Shown here: positions 46,201 through 62,000 of the stretch, piece after piece
How the letters are laid out: every line of letters starts with the position of its first letter
Numbering within the stretch: the stretch's first letter is position 1
Origin: Nemertoderma westbladi
Taxonomy: Eukaryota > Xenacoelomorpha > Nemertodermatida > Nemertodermatidae
DNA length: 64,000 nt
Reading direction: 5' to 3'
Assembly (NCBI GenBank): GCA_032718475.1
Contig: JAUCBJ010007635.1
Coordinates: 1 to 64,000 of the forward strand
Notes under the pieces: model-generated
What the model was told of the DNA's origin: nothing
The model's input: only the letters and a program-made list of their open reading frames with translations
Databases searched by the model: none
Translations under genes and position numbers: made by a program

Positions 46201-49200
46201 TATTCCGTATGCAATAACTAACTTTCACTTTCACAGTTGTATGGCTATTCTGTATGCAATAACTAACTTTCTCTTTCACAGTTGTATGGCTATTCCGTAT
46301 GCAATAACTAACTTTCACTTTCACAGTTGTATGGCTATTCCGTATGCAATAACTATTTTTCTCTTTCACAGTTGTATGGCTATTCCGTATGCAATAACTA
46401 ACTTTCACTTTCACTGTTGTATGGCTATTCCGTATGCAATAACTAACTTTCACTTTCACAGTTGTATGGCTATTCCGTATGCAATAACTAACTTTCACTT
46501 TCAGGGTTGTATGTATGGCTATTCCGTATGCAATAACTAACTTTCACTTTCAGGGTTGTATGTATGGCTATTCCGTATGCAATAACTAACTTTCACTTTC
46601 ACAGTTGTATTGCTATTCCGTATGCAATAACTATTTTTCTCTTTCACAGTTGTATGGCTATTCCGTATGCAATAACTAACTTTCACTTTCACAGTTGTAT
46701 GGCTATTCCGTATGCAATAACTAACTTTCACTTTCACAGTTGTATGGCTATTCCGTATGCAATAACTAACTTTCTCTTTCACAGTTGTATGGCTATTCCG
46801 TATGCAATAACTAACTTTCACTTTCACTGTTGTATGGCTATTCCGTATGCAATAACTATTTTTCTCTTTCACAGTTGTATGGCTATTCCGTATGCAATAA
46901 CTAACTTTCACTTTCACTGTTGTATGGCTATTCCGTATGCAATAACTAACTTTCACTTTCACAGTTGTATGGCTATTCCGTATGCAATAACTAACTTTCA
47001 CTTTCAGGGTTGTATGTATGGCTATTCCGTATGCAATAACTAACTTTCACTTTCACAGTTGTATTGCTATTCCGTATGCAATAACTATTTTTCTCTTTCA
47101 CAGTTGTATGGCTATTCCGTATGCAATAACTAACTTTCACTTTCACAGTTGTATGGCTATTCCGTATGCAATAACTAACTTTTACTTTCACAGTTGTATG
47201 GCTATTCCGTATGCAATAACTAACTTTCACTTTCACAGTTGTATGGCTATTCCGTATGCAATAACTAACTTTTACTTTCACAGTTGTATGGCTATTCCGT
47301 ATGCAATAACTAACTTTTACTTTCACAGTTGTATGGCTATTCCGTATGCAATAACTAACTTTCACTTTCACAGTTGTATGGCTATTCCGTATGCAATAAC
47401 TAACTTTCACTTTCACAGTTGTATGGCTATTCCGTATGCAATAACTAACTTTCACTTTCACTGTTGTATGGCTATTCCGTATGCAATAACTAACTTTCAC
47501 TTTCACAGTTGTATGGCTATTCCGTATGCAATAACTAACTTTCACTTTCACAGTTGTATGGCTATTCCGTATGCAATAACTAACTTTCACTTTCACTGTT
47601 GTATGGCTATTCCGTATGCAATAACTAACTTTCACTTTCACAGTTGTATAGCTATTCCGTATGCAATAACTAACTTTCACTTTCACTGTTGTATGGCTAT
47701 TCCGTATGCAATAACTAACTTTCACTTTCACAGTTGTATGGCTATTCCGTATGCAATAACTAACTTTCACTTTCACAGTTGTATGGCTATTCCGTATGCA
47801 ATAACTAACTTTCACTTTCACTGTTGTATGGCTATTCCGTATGCAATAACTAACTTTCACTTTCACAGTTGTATAGCTATTCCGTATGCAATAACTAACT
47901 TTCACTTTCACAGTTGTATAGCTATTCCGTATGCAATAACTATTTTTCTCTTTCACAGTTGTATGGCTATTCCGTATGCAATAACTAACTTTCACTTTCA
48001 CAGTTGTATAGCTATTCCGTATGCAATAACTAACTTTCACTTTCACAGTTGTATAGCTATTCCGTATGCAATAACTATTTTTCTCTTTCACAGTTGTATG
48101 GCTATTCCGTATGCAATAACTAACTTTCACTTTCACAGTTGTATAGCTATTCCGTATGCAATAACTAACTTTCACTTTCACAGTTGTATAGCTATTCCGT
48201 ATGCAATAACTATTTTTCTCTTTCACAGTTGTATAGCTATTCCGTATGCAATAACTATTTTTCTCTTTCACAGTTGTATGGCTATTCCGTATGCAATAAC
48301 TAACTTTCACTTTCACAGTTGTATAGCTATTCCGTATGCAATAACTATTTTTCTCTTTCACAGTTGTATGGCTATTCCGTATGCAATAACTAACTTTCAC
48401 TTTCCGAGTTGTATGGCTATTCCGTATGCAATAACTAACTTTCACTTTCACAGTTGTATAGCTATTCCGTATGCAATAACTATTTTTCTCTTTCACAGTT
48501 GTATGGCTATTCCGTATGCAATAACTAACTTTCACTTTCACAGTTGTACGGTTATTCCGTATACAATAACTAACTTTCTCTTTCACAGTTGTATGGCTAT
48601 TCCGTATGCAATAACTAACTTTCACTTTCACAGTTGTATAGCTATTCCGTATGCAATAACTAACTTTCACTTTCACAGTTGTATAGCTATTCCGTATGCA
48701 ATAACTATTTTTCTCTTTCACAGTTGTATGGCTATTCCGTATGCAATAACTAACTTTCACTTTCACTGTTGTATGGCTATTCCGTATGCAATAACTAACT
48801 TTCACTTTCACTGTTGTATGGCTATTCCGTATGCAATAACTAACTTTCACTTTCACAGTTGTATAGCTATTCCGTATGCAATAACTAACTTTCACTTTCA
48901 CTGTTGTATGGCTATTCCGTATGCAATAACTAACTTTCACTTTCACAGTTGTATGGCTATTCCGTATGCAATAACTAACTTTCACTTTCACAGTTGTATG
49001 GCTATTCCGTATGCAATAACTAACTTTCACTTTCACTGTTGTATGGCTATTCCGTATGCAATAACTAACTTTCACTTTCACAGTTGTATAGCTATTCCGT
49101 ATGCAATAACTAACTTTCACTTTCACAGTTGTATAGCTATTCCGTATGCAATAACTATTTTTCTCTTTCACAGTTGTATGGCTATTCCGTATGCAATAAC

Positions 49201-50000
49201 TAACTTTCACTTTCACAGTTGTATGGCTATTCCGTATGCAATAACTATTTTTCTCTTTCACAGTTGTATGGCTATTCCGTATGCAATAACTAACTTTCAC
49301 TTTCACAGTTGTATGGCTATTCCGTATGCAATAACTATTTTTCTCTTTCACAGTTGTATGGCTATTCCGTATGCAATAACTAACTTTCACTTTCACAGTT
49401 GTATGGCTATTCCGTATGCAATAACTATTTTTCTCTTTCACAGTTGTATTGCTATTCCGTATGCAATAACTAACTTTCTCTTTCACAGTTGTATGGCTAT
49501 TCCGTATGCAATAACTATTTTTCTCTTTCACAGTTGTATGGCTATTCCGTATGCAATAACTAACTTTCACTTTCACAGTTGTATGGCTATTCCGTATGCA
49601 ATAACTATTTTTCTCTTTCACAGTTGTATGGCTATTCCGTATGCAATAACTAACTTTCACTTTCACAGTTGTATGGCTATTCCGTATGCAATAACTATTT
49701 TTCTCTTTCACAGTTGTATGGCTATTCCGTATGCAATAACTAACTTTCACTTTCACAGTTGTATGGCTATTCCGTATGCAATAACTATTTTTCTCTTTCA
49801 CAGTTGTATTGCTATTCCGTATGCAATAACTAACTTTCTCTTTCACAGTTGTATGGCTATTCCGTATGCAATAACTATTTTTCTCTTTCACAGTTGTATG
49901 GCTATTCCGTATGCAATAACTAACTTTCACTTTCACTGTTGTATGGCTATTCCGTATGCAATAACTAACTTTCACTTTCACTGTTGCATCGCTATTCCGT
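43291..50000 (+). repeat. Satellite domain 3, with CAGGG, CACTG and TTTTAC variants
   Basis: Variants rare elsewhere are common here: CAGGGTTG, CACTGTTG, CTAACTTTTACTTTC and TGTATAGCTATT. TATG monomers now follow a CAGGG end rather than CAGAG (for example 43570, 44024, 44343, 46147, 47014). Spacings such as 454 bp (ten monomers plus 4) recur. Confidence 0.85.
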
Positions 50001-53000
50001 ATGCAATAACTAACTTTCTCTTTCACAGTTGTATGGCTATTCCGTATGCAATAACTAACTTTCACTTTCACAGTTGTATGGCTATTCCGTATGCAATAAC
50101 TATTTTTCTCTTTCACAGTTGTATGGCTATTCCGTATGCAATAACTAACTTTCACTTTCACAGTTGTATGGCTATTCCGTATGCAATAACTATTTTTCTC
50201 TTTCACAGTTGTATGGCTATTCCGTATACAATAACTAACTTTCACTTTCACAGTTGTATGGCTATTCCGTATGCAATAACTATTTTTCTCTTTCACAGTT
50301 GTATGGCTATTCCGTATGCAATAACTATTTTTCTCTTTCACAGTTGTATGGCTATTCCGTATACAATAACTAACTTTCACTTTCACAGTTGTATGGCTAT
50401 TCCGTATACAATAACTAACTTTCTCTTTCACAGTTGTATGTATGGCTATTCCGTATGCAATAACTATTTTTCTCTTTCACAGTTGTATGGCTATTCCGTA
50501 TGCAATAACTAACTTTCACTTTCACAGTTGTATGGCTATTCCGTATGCAATAACTATTTTTCTCTTTCACAGTTGTATGGCTATTCCGTATACAATAACT
50601 AACTTTCTCTTTCACAGTTGTATGTATGGCTATTCCGTATGCAATAACTATTTTTCTCTTTCACAGTTGTATGGCTATTCCGTATGCAATAACTATTTTT
50701 CTCTTTCACAGTTGTATGGCTATTCCGTATACAATAACTAACTTTCTCTTTCACAGTTGTATGGCTATTCCGTATGCAATAACTATTTTTCTCTTTCACA
50801 GTTGTATGGCTATTCCGTATGCAATAACTAACTTTCACTTTCACAGTTGTATGGCTATTCCGTATGCAATAACTAACTTTCTCTTTCACAGTTGTATGGC
50901 TATTCCGTATGCAATAACTATTTTTCTCTTTCACAGTTGTATGGCTATTCCGTATGCAATAACTAACTTTCACTTTCACAGTTGTATGGCTATTCCGTAT
51001 GCAATAACTATTTTTCTCTTTCACAGTTGTATGGCTATTCCGTATGCAATAACTAACTTTCACTTTCACAGTTGTATGGCTATTCCGTATGCAATAACTA
51101 ACTTTCACTTTCACAGTTGTATGGCTATTCCGTATGCAATAACTATTTTTCTCTTTCACAGTTGTATGGCTATTCCGTATGCAATAACTAACTTTCTCTT
51201 TCACAGTTGTATGGCTATTCCGTATGCAATAACTATTTTTCTCTTTCACAGTTGTATGGCTATTCCGTATACAATAACTAACTTTCACTTTCACAGTTGT
51301 ATGGCTATTCCGTATGCAATAACTAACTTTCTCTTTCACAGTTGTATGGCTATTCCGTATGCAATAACTATTTTTCTCTTTCACAGTTGTATGGCTATTC
51401 CGTATGCAATAACTAACTTTCACTTTCACAGTTGTATGGCTATTCCGTATGCAATAACTAACTTTCTCTTTCACAGTTGTGTGGCTATTCCGTATGCAAT
51501 AACTATTTTTCTCTTTCACAGTTGTATGGCTATTCCGTATGCAATAACTAACTTTCACTTTCACAGTTGTATGGCTATTCCGTATGCAATAACTAACTTT
51601 CACTTTCACAGTTGTATGGCTATTCCGTATGCAATAACTATTTTTCTCTTTCACAGTTGTATGGCTATTCCGTATGCAATAACTATTTTTCTCTTTCACA
51701 GTTGTATGGCTATTCCGTATGCAATAACTAACTTTCACTTTCACAGTTGTATGGCTATTCCGTATGCAATAACTAACTTTCACTTTCACAGTTGTATGGC
51801 TATTCCGTATGCAATAACTAACTTTCTCTTTCACAGTTGTATGGCTATTCCGTATGCAATAACTATTTTTCTCTTTCACAGTTGTATGGCTATTCCGTAT
51901 GCAATAACTAACTTTCACTTTCAGGGTTGTATGTATGGCTATTCCGTATGCAATAACTAACTTTTACTTTCACAGTTGTATGGCTATTCCGTATGCAATA
52001 ACTAACTTTCACTTTCACAGTTGTATGGCTATTCCGTATGCAATAACTATTTTTCTCTTTCACAGTTGTATGGCTATTCCGTATGCAATAACTAACTTTC
52101 TCTTTCACAGTTGTATGGCTATTCCGTATGCAATAACTAACTTTCACTTTCACAGTTGTATGGCTATTCCGTATACAATAACTATTTTTCTCTTTCACAG
52201 TTGTATGGCTATTCCGTATACAATAACTAACTTTCTCTTTCACAGTTGTATGGCTATTCCGTATGCAATAACTAACTTTCTCTTTCACAGTTGTATGGCT
52301 ATTCCGTATGCAATAACTAACTTTCTCTTTCACAGTTGTATGGCTATTCCGTATACAATAACTAACTTTCTCTTTCACAGTTGTATGGCTATTCCGTATG
52401 CAATAACTATTTTTCTCTTTCACAGTTGTATGGCTATTCCGTATGTAATAACTATTTTTCTCTTTCACAGTTGTATGGCTATTCCGTATACAATAACTAA
52501 CATTCATTTTCCGAGTTGTATGGCTATTCCGTATACAATAACTAACTTTCTCTTTCACAGTTGTATGGCTATTCCGTATACAATAACTATTTTTCTCTTT
52601 CACAGTTGTATGGCTATTCCGTATACAATAACTAACTTTCTCTTTCACAGTTGTATGGCTATTCCGTATGCAATAACTATTTTTCTCTTTCACAGTTGTA
52701 TGGCTATTCCGTATGCAATAACTATTTTTCTCTTTCACAGTTGTATGGCTATTCCGTATACAATAACTAACATTCATTTTCCGAGTTGTATGGCTATTCC
52801 GTATGCAATAACTATTTTTCTCTTTCACAGTTGTATGGCTATTCCGTATACAATAACTAACATTCATTTTCCGAGTTGTATGGCTATTCCGTATGCAATA
52901 ACTATTTTTCTCTTTCACAGTTGTATGGCTATTCCGTATACAATAACTAACATTCATTTTCCGAGTTGTATGGCTATTCCGTATGCAATAACTATTTTTC

Positions 53001-56000
53001 ACTTTCACAGTTGTATGGCTATTCCGTATGCAATAACTAACTTTCACTTTCACAGTTGTATGGCTATTCCGTATGCAATAACTATTTTTCTCTTTCACAG
53101 TTGTATGGCTATTCCGTATGCAATAACTAACTTTCTCTTTCACAGTTGTATGGCTATTCCGTATGCAATAACTAACTTTCACTTTCACAGTTGTATGGCT
53201 ATTCCGTATGCAATAACTATTTTTCTCTTTCACAGTTGTATGGCTATTCCGTATGCAATAACTATTTTTCTCTTTCACAGTTGTATGGCTATTCCGTATG
53301 CAATAACTATTTTTCTCTTTCACAGTTGTATGGCTATTCCGTATGCAATAACTAACTTTCTCTTTCACAGTTGTATGGCTATTCCGTATGCAATAACTAT
53401 TTTTCTCTTTCACAGTTGTATGGCTATTCCGTATACAATAACTAACTTTCACTTTCACAGTTGTATGGCTATTCCGTATGCAATAACTATTTTTCTCTTT
53501 CACAGTTGTATGGCTATTCCGTATACAATAACTATTTTTCTCTTTCACAGTTGTATGGCTATTCCGTATACAATAACTAACTTTCTCTTTCACAGTTGTA
53601 TGTATGGCTATTCCGTATGCAATAACTATTTTTCTCTTTCACAGTTGTATGGCTATTCCGTATGCAATAACTAACTTTCACTTTCACAGTTGTATGGCTA
53701 TTCCGTATGCAATAACTATTTTTCTCTTTCACAGTTGTATGGCTATTCCGTATGCAATAACTATTTTTCTCTTTCACAGTTGTATGGCTATTCCGTATAC
53801 AATAACTAACTTTCTCTTTCACAGTTGTATGGCTATTCCGTATGCAATAACTATTTTTCTCTTTCACAGTTGTATGGCTATTCCGTATGCAATAACTAAC
53901 TTTCACTTTCACAGTTGTATGGCTATTCCGTATGCAATAACTAACTTTCTCTTTCACAGTTGTATGGCTATTCCGTATGCAATAACTATTTTTCTCTTTC
54001 ACAGTTGTATGGCTATTCCGTATGCAATAACTAACTTTCACTTTCACAGTTGTATGGCTATTCCGTATGCAATAACTATTTTTCTCTTTCACAGTTGTAT
54101 GGCTATTCCGTATGCAATAACTAACTTTCACTTTCACAGTTGTATGGCTATTCCGTATGCAATAACTAACTTTCACTTTCACAGTTGTATGGCTATTCCG
54201 TATGCAATAACTATTTTTCTCTTTCACAGTTGTATGGCTATTCCGTATGCAATAACTAACTTTCTCTTTCACAGTTGTATGGCTATTCCGTATGCAATAA
54301 CTATTTTTCTCTTTCACAGTTGTATGGCTATTCCGTATACAATAACTAACTTTCACTTTCACAGTTGTATGGCTATTCCGTATGCAATAACTAACTTTCT
54401 CTTTCACAGTTGTATGGCTATTCCGTATGCAATAACTATTTTTCTCTTTCACAGTTGTATGGCTATTCCGTATGCAATAACTAACTTTCACTTTCACAGT
54501 TGTATGGCTATTCCGTATGCAATAACTAACTTTCTCTTTCACAGTTGTATGGCTATTCCGTATGCAATAACTATTTTTCTCTTTCACAGTTGTATGGCTA
54601 TTCCGTATGCAATAACTAACTTTCACTTTCACAGTTGTATGGCTATTCCGTATGCAATAACTAACTTTCACTTTCACAGTTGTATGGCTATTCCGTATAC
54701 AATAACTATTTTTCTCTTTCACAGTTGTATGGCTATTCCGTATGCAATAACTAACTTTCACTTTCAGGGTTGTATGTATGGCTATTCCGTATGCAATAAC
54801 TAACTTTTACTTTCACAGTTGTATGGCTATTCCGTATGCAATAACTAACTTTTACTTTCACAGTTGTATGGCTATTCCGTATGCAATAACTAACTTTCTC
54901 TTTCACAGTTGTATGGCTATTCCGTATGCAATAACTATTTTTCTCTTTCACAGTTGTATGGCTATTCCGTATGCAATAACTATTTTTCTCTTTCACAGTT
55001 GTATGGCTATTCCGTATGCAATAACTAACTTTCACTTTCAGGGTTGTATGTATGGCTATTCCGTATGCAATAACTAACTTTTACTTTCACAGTTGTATGG
55101 CTATTCCGTATGCAATAACTAACTTTCTCTTTCACAGTTGTATGGCTATTCCGTATGCAATAACTATTTTTCTCTTTCACAGTTGTATGGCTATTCCGTA
55201 TGCAATAACTATTTTTCTCTTTCACAGTTGTATGGCTATTCCGTATGCAATAACTAACTTTCACTTTCAGGGTTGTATGTATGGCTATTCCGTATGCAAT
55301 AACTAACTTTTACTTTCACAGTTGTATGGCTATTCCGTATGCAATAACTAACTTTCTCTTTCACAGTTGTATGGCTATTCCGTATGCAATAACTATTTTT
55401 CTCTTTCACAGTTGTATGGCTATTCCGTATGCAATAACTAACTTTCACTTTCACAGTTGTATGGCTATTCCGTATGCAATAACTAACTTTCACTTTCACA
55501 GTTGTATGGCTATTCCGTATGCAATAACTAACTTTCACTTTCAGGGTTGTATGTATGGCTATTCCGTATGCAATAACTAACTTTTACTTTCACAGTTGTA
55601 TGGCTATTCCGTATGCAATAACTATTTTTCTCTTTCACAGTTGTATGGCTATTCCGTATGCAATAACTAACTTTCACTTTCACAGTTGTATGGCTATTCC
55701 GTATGCAATAACTAACTTTCACTTTCACAGTTGTATGGCTATTCCGTATGCAATAACTAACTTTCACTTTCACAGTTGTATGTCTATTCCGTATGCAATA
55801 ACTAACTTTCACTTTCAGGGTTGTATGTATGGCTATTCCGTATGCAATAACTAACTTTTACTTTCACAGTTGTATGGCTATTCCGTATGCAATAACTAAC
55901 TTTCACTTTCACAGTTGTATGGCTATTCCGTATGCAATAACTATTTTTCTCTTTCACAGTTGTATGGCTATTCCGTATGCAATAACTAACTTTCTCTTTC

Positions 56001-59000
56001 ACAGTTGTATGGCTATTCCGTATGCAATAACTATTTTTCTCTTTCACAGTTGTATGGCTATTCCGTATACAATAACTAACTTTCTCTTTCACAGTTGTAT
56101 GGCTATTCCGTATGCAATAACTATTTTTCTCTTTCACAGTTGTATGGCTATTCCGTATGCAATAACTAACTTTCTCTTTCACAGTTGTATGGCTATTCCG
56201 TATGCAATAACTATTTTTCTCTTTCACAGTTGTATGGCTATTCCGTATGCAATAACTAACTTTCTCTTTCACAGTTGTATGGCTATTCCGTATGCAATAA
56301 CTATTTTTCTCTTTCACAGTTGTATGGCTATTCCGTATACAATAACTAACTTTCTCTTTCACAGTTGTATGGCTATTCCGTATGCAATAACTATTTTTCT
56401 CTTTCACAGTTGTATGGCTATTCCGTATGCAATAACTAACTTTCTCTTTCACAGTTGTATGGCTATTCCGTATGCAATAACTATTTTTCTCTTTCACAGT
56501 TGTATGGCTATTCCGTATGCAATAACTAACTTTCTCTTTCACAGTTGTATGGCTATTCCGTATGCAATAACTATTTTTCTCTTTCACAGTTGTATGGCTA
56601 TTCCGTATGCAATAACTATTTTTCTCTTTCACAGTTGTATGGCTATTCCGTATGCAATAACTATTTTTCTCTTTCACAGTTGTATGGCTATTCCGTATGC
56701 AATAACTAACTTTCTCTTTCACAGTTGTATGGCTATTCCGTATGCAATAACTAACTTTCTCTTTCACAGTTGTATGGCTATTCCGTATGCAATAACTATT
56801 TTTCTCTTTCACAGTTGTATGGCTATTCCGTATGCAATAACTAACTTTCTCTTTCACAGTTGTATGGCTATTCCGTATACAATAACTAACTTTCTCTTTC
56901 ACAGTTGTATGGCTATTCCGTATGCAATAACTAACTTTCACTTTCACAGTTGTATGGCTATTCCGTATGCAATAACTATTTTTCTCTTTCACAGTTGTAT
57001 GGCTATTCCGTATGCAATAACTAACTTTCTCTTTCACAGTTGTATGGCTATTCCGTATACAATAACTAACTTTCTCTTTCACAGTTGTATGGCTATTCCG
57101 TATGCAATAACTAACTTTCACTTTCACAGTTGTATGGCTATTCCGTATGCAATAACTATTTTTCTCTTTCACAGTTGTATGGCTATTCCGTATGCAATAA
57201 CTATTTTTCTCTTTCACAGTTGTATGGCTATTCCGTATGCAATAACTATTTTTCTCTTTCACAGTTGTATGGCTATTCCGTATGCAATAACTATTTTTCT
57301 CTTTCACAGTTGTATGGCTATTCCGTATGCAATAACTAACTTTCACTTTCACAGTTGTATGGCTATTCCGTATGCAATAACTATTTTTCTCTTTCACAGT
57401 TGTATGGCTATTCCGTATGCAATAACTAACTTTCACTTTCACAGTTGTATGGCTATTCCGTATGCAATAACTATTTTTCTCTTTCACAGTTGTATGGCTA
57501 TTCCGTATGCAATAACTATTTTTCTCTTTCACAGTTGTATGGCTATTCCGTATGCAATAACTAACTTTCACTTTCACAGTTGTATGGCTATTCCGTATGC
57601 AATAACTAACTTTCACTTTCACAGTTGTATAGCTATTCCGTATGCAATAACTAACTTTCACTTTCACAGTTGTATAGCTATTCCGTATGCAATAACTATT
57701 TTTCTCTTTCACAGTTGTATGGCTATTCCGTATGCAATAACTATTTTTCTCTTTCACAGTTGTATGGCTATTCCGTATGCAATAACTATTTTTCTCTTTC
57801 ACAGTTGTATGGCTATTCCGTATGCAATAACTATTTTTCTCTTTCACAGTTGTATGGCTATTCCGTATGCAATAACTATTTTTCTCTTTCACAGTTGTAT
57901 GGCTATTCCGTATGCAATAACTATTTTTCTCTTTCACAGTTGTATGGCTATTCCGTATGCAATAACTATTTTTCTCTTTCACAGTTGTATGGCTATTCCG
58001 TATGCAATAACTAACTTTCTCTTTCACAGTTGTATGGCTATTCCGTATACAATAACTAACTTTCACTTTCACAGTTGTATGGCTATTCCGTATGCAATAA
58101 CTATTTTTCTCTTTCACAGTTGTATGGCTATTCCGTATGCAATAACTATTTTTCTCTTTCACAGTTGTATGGCTATTCCGTATGCAATAACTAACTTTCA
58201 CTTTCACAGTTGTATGGCTATTCCGTATGCAATAACTAACTTTCTCTTTCACAGTTGTATGGCTATTCCGTATGCAATAACTATTTTTCTCTTTCACAGT
58301 TGTATGGCTATTCCGTATGCAATAACTAACTTTCACTTTCAGGGTTGTATGTATGGCTATTCCGTATGCAATAACTAACTTTTACTTTCACAGTTGTATG
58401 GCTATTCCGTATGCAATAACTAACTTTCACTTTCACAGTTGTATGGCTATTCCGTATGCAATAACTATTTTTCTCTTTCACAGTTGTATGGCTATTCCGT
58501 ATGCAATAACTAACTTTCTCTTTCACAGTTGTATGGCTATTCCGTATGCAATAACTAACTTTCACTTTCACAGTTGTATGGCTATTCCGTATACAATAAC
58601 TATTTTTCTCTTTCACAGTTGTATGGCTATTCCGTATACAATAACTAACTTTCTCTTTCACAGTTGTATGGCTATTCCGTATACAATAACTAACTTTCTC
58701 TTTCACAGTTGTATGGCTATTCCGTATGCAATAACTATTTTTCTCTTTCACAGTTGTATGGCTATTCCGTATGTAATAACTATTTTTCTCTTTCACAGTT
58801 GTATGGCTATTCCGTATACAATAACTAACATTCATTTTCCGAGTTGTATGGCTATTCCGTATACAATAACTAACTTTCTCTTTCACAGTTGTATGGCTAT
58901 TCCGTATACAATAACTATTTTTCTCTTTCACAGTTGTATGGCTATTCCGTATACAATAACTAACTTTCTCTTTCACAGTTGTATGGCTATTCCGTATGCA

Positions 59001-62000
59001 ATAACTATTTTTCTCTTTCACAGTTGTATGGCTATTCCGTATGCAATAACTATTTTTCTCTTTCACAGTTGTATGGCTATTCCGTATACAATAACTAACA
59101 TTCATTTTCCGAGTTGTATGGCTATTCCGTATGCAATAACTATTTTTCTCTTTCACAGTTGTATGGCTATTCCGTATGCAATAACTATTTTTCACTTTCA
59201 CAGTTGTATGGCTATTCCGTATGCAATAACTAACTTTCACTTTCACAGTTGTATGGCTATTCCGTATGCAATAACTATTTTTCTCTTTCACAGTTGTATG
59301 GCTATTCCGTATGCAATAACTAACTTTCTCTTTCACAGTTGTATGGCTATTCCGTATGCAATAACTAACTTTCACTTTCACAGTTGTATGGCTATTCCGT
59401 ATGCAATAACTATTTTTCTCTTTCACAGTTGTATGGCTATTCCGTATGCAATAACTATTTTTCTCTTTCACAGTTGTATGGCTATTCCGTATGCAATAAC
59501 TATTTTTCTCTTTCACAGTTGTATGGCTATTCCGTATGCAATAACTAACTTTCTCTTTCACAGTTGTATGGCTATTCCGTATGCAATAACTATTTTTCTC
59601 TTTCACAGTTGTATGGCTATTCCGTATGCAATAACTAACTTTCACTTTCAGGGTTGTATGTATGGCTATTCCGTATGCAATAACTAACTTTCTCTTTCAC
59701 AGTTGTATGGCTATTCCGTATGCAATAACTAACTTTCTCTTTCACAGTTGTATGGCTATTCCGTATGCAATAACTATTTTTCTCTTTCACAGTTGTATGG
59801 CTATTCCGTATACAATAACTAACTTTCACTTTCACAGTTGTATGGCTATTCCGTATGCAATAACTAACTTTCTCTTTCACAGTTGTATGGCTATTCCGTA
59901 TGCAATAACTAACTTTCTCTTTCACAGTTGTATGGCTATTCCGTATGCAATAACTATTTTTCTCTTTCACAGTTGTATGGCTATTCCGTATACAATAACT
60001 AACTTTCACTTTCACAGTTGTATGGCTATTCCGTATGCAATAACTAACTTTCACTTTCACAGTTGTATGGCTATTCCGTATGCAATAACTAACTTTCACT
60101 TTCACAGTTGTATGGCTATTCCGTATGCAATAACTATTTTTCTCTTTCACAGTTGTATGGCTATTCCGTATACAATAACTATTTTTCTCTTTCACAGTTG
60201 TATGGCTATTCCGTATACAATAACTATTTTTCTCTTTCACAGTTGTATGGCTATTCCGTATGCAATAACTATTTTTCTCTTTCACAGTTGTATGGCTATT
60301 CCGTATGCAATAACTATTTTTCTCTTTCACAGTTGTATGGCTATTCCGTATACAATAACTAACTTTCACTTTCACAGTTGTATGGCTATTCCGTATGCAA
60401 TAACTAACTTTCACTTTCACAGTTGTATGGCTATTCCGTATGCAATAACTATTTTTCTCTTTCACAGTTGTATGGCTATTCCGTATGCAATAACTATTTT
60501 TCTCTTTCACAGTTGTATGGCTATTCCGTATGCAATAACTAACTTTCACTTTCACAGTTGTATGGCTATTCCGTATGCAATAACTATTTTTCTCTTTCAC
60601 AGTTGTATGGCTATTCCGTATGCAATAACTATTTTTCTCTTTCACAGTTGTATGGCTATTCCGTATGCAATAACTAACTTTCACTTTCACAGTTGTATGG
60701 CTATTCCGTATGCAATAACTATTTTTCTCTTTCACAGTTGTATGGCTATTCCGTATGCAATAACTATTTTTCTCTTTCACAGTTGTATGGCTATTCCGTA
60801 TACAATAACTAACTTTCACTTTCACAGTTGTATGGCTATTCCGTATGCAATAACTAACTTTCACTTTCACAGTTGTATGGCTATTCCGTATGCAATAACT
60901 AACTTTCACTTTCACAGTTGTATGGCTATTCCGTATGCAATAACTATTTTTCTCTTTCACAGTTGTATGGCTATTCCGTATGCAATAACTATTTTTCTCT
61001 TTCACAGTTGTATGGCTATTCCGTATGCAATAACTAACTTTCACTTTCACAGTTGTATGGCTATTCCGTATGCAATAACTAACTTTCACTTTCAGGGTTG
61101 TATGTATGGCTATTCCGTATGCAATAACTAACTTTCTCTTTCACAGTTGTATGGCTATTCCGTATACAATAACTATTTTTCTCTTTCACAGTTGTATGGC
61201 TATTCCGTATGCAATAACTAACTTTCACTTTCACAGTTGTATGTATGGCTATTCCGTATGCAATAACTATTTTTCTCTTTCACAGTTGTATGGCTATTCC
61301 GTATGCAATAACTATTTTTCTCTTTCACAGTTGTATGGCTATTCCGTATGCAATAACTAACTTTCTCTTTCACAGTTGTATGGCTATTCCGTATGCAATA
61401 ACTAACTTTCACTTTCACAGTTGTATGGCTATTCCGTATGCAATAACTATTTTTCTCTTTCACAGTTGTATGGCTATTCCGTATGCAATAACTAACTTTC
61501 ACTTTCACAGTTGTATGGCTATTCCGTATGCAATAACTATTTTTCTCTTTCACAGTTGTATGGCTATTCCGTATGCAATAACTATTTTTCTCTTTCACAG
61601 TTGTATGGCTATTCCGTATGCAATAACTAACTTTCACTTTCACAGTTGTATGGCTATTCCGTATGCAATAACTAACTTTCACTTTCACAGTTGTATGGCT
61701 ATTCCGTATGCAATAACTATTTTTCTCTTTCACAGTTGTATGGCTATTCCGTATGCAATAACTAACTTTCTCTTTCACAGTTGTATGGCTATTCCGTATG
61801 CAATAACTAACTTTCACTTTCACAGTTGTATGGCTATTCCGTATGCAATAACTATTTTTCTCTTTCACAGTTGTATGGCTATTCCGTATGCAATAACTAA
61901 CTTTCACTTTCACAGTTGTATGGCTATTCCGTATGCAATAACTATTTTTCTCTTTCACAGTTGTATGGCTATTCCGTATGCAATAACTATTTTTCTCTTT

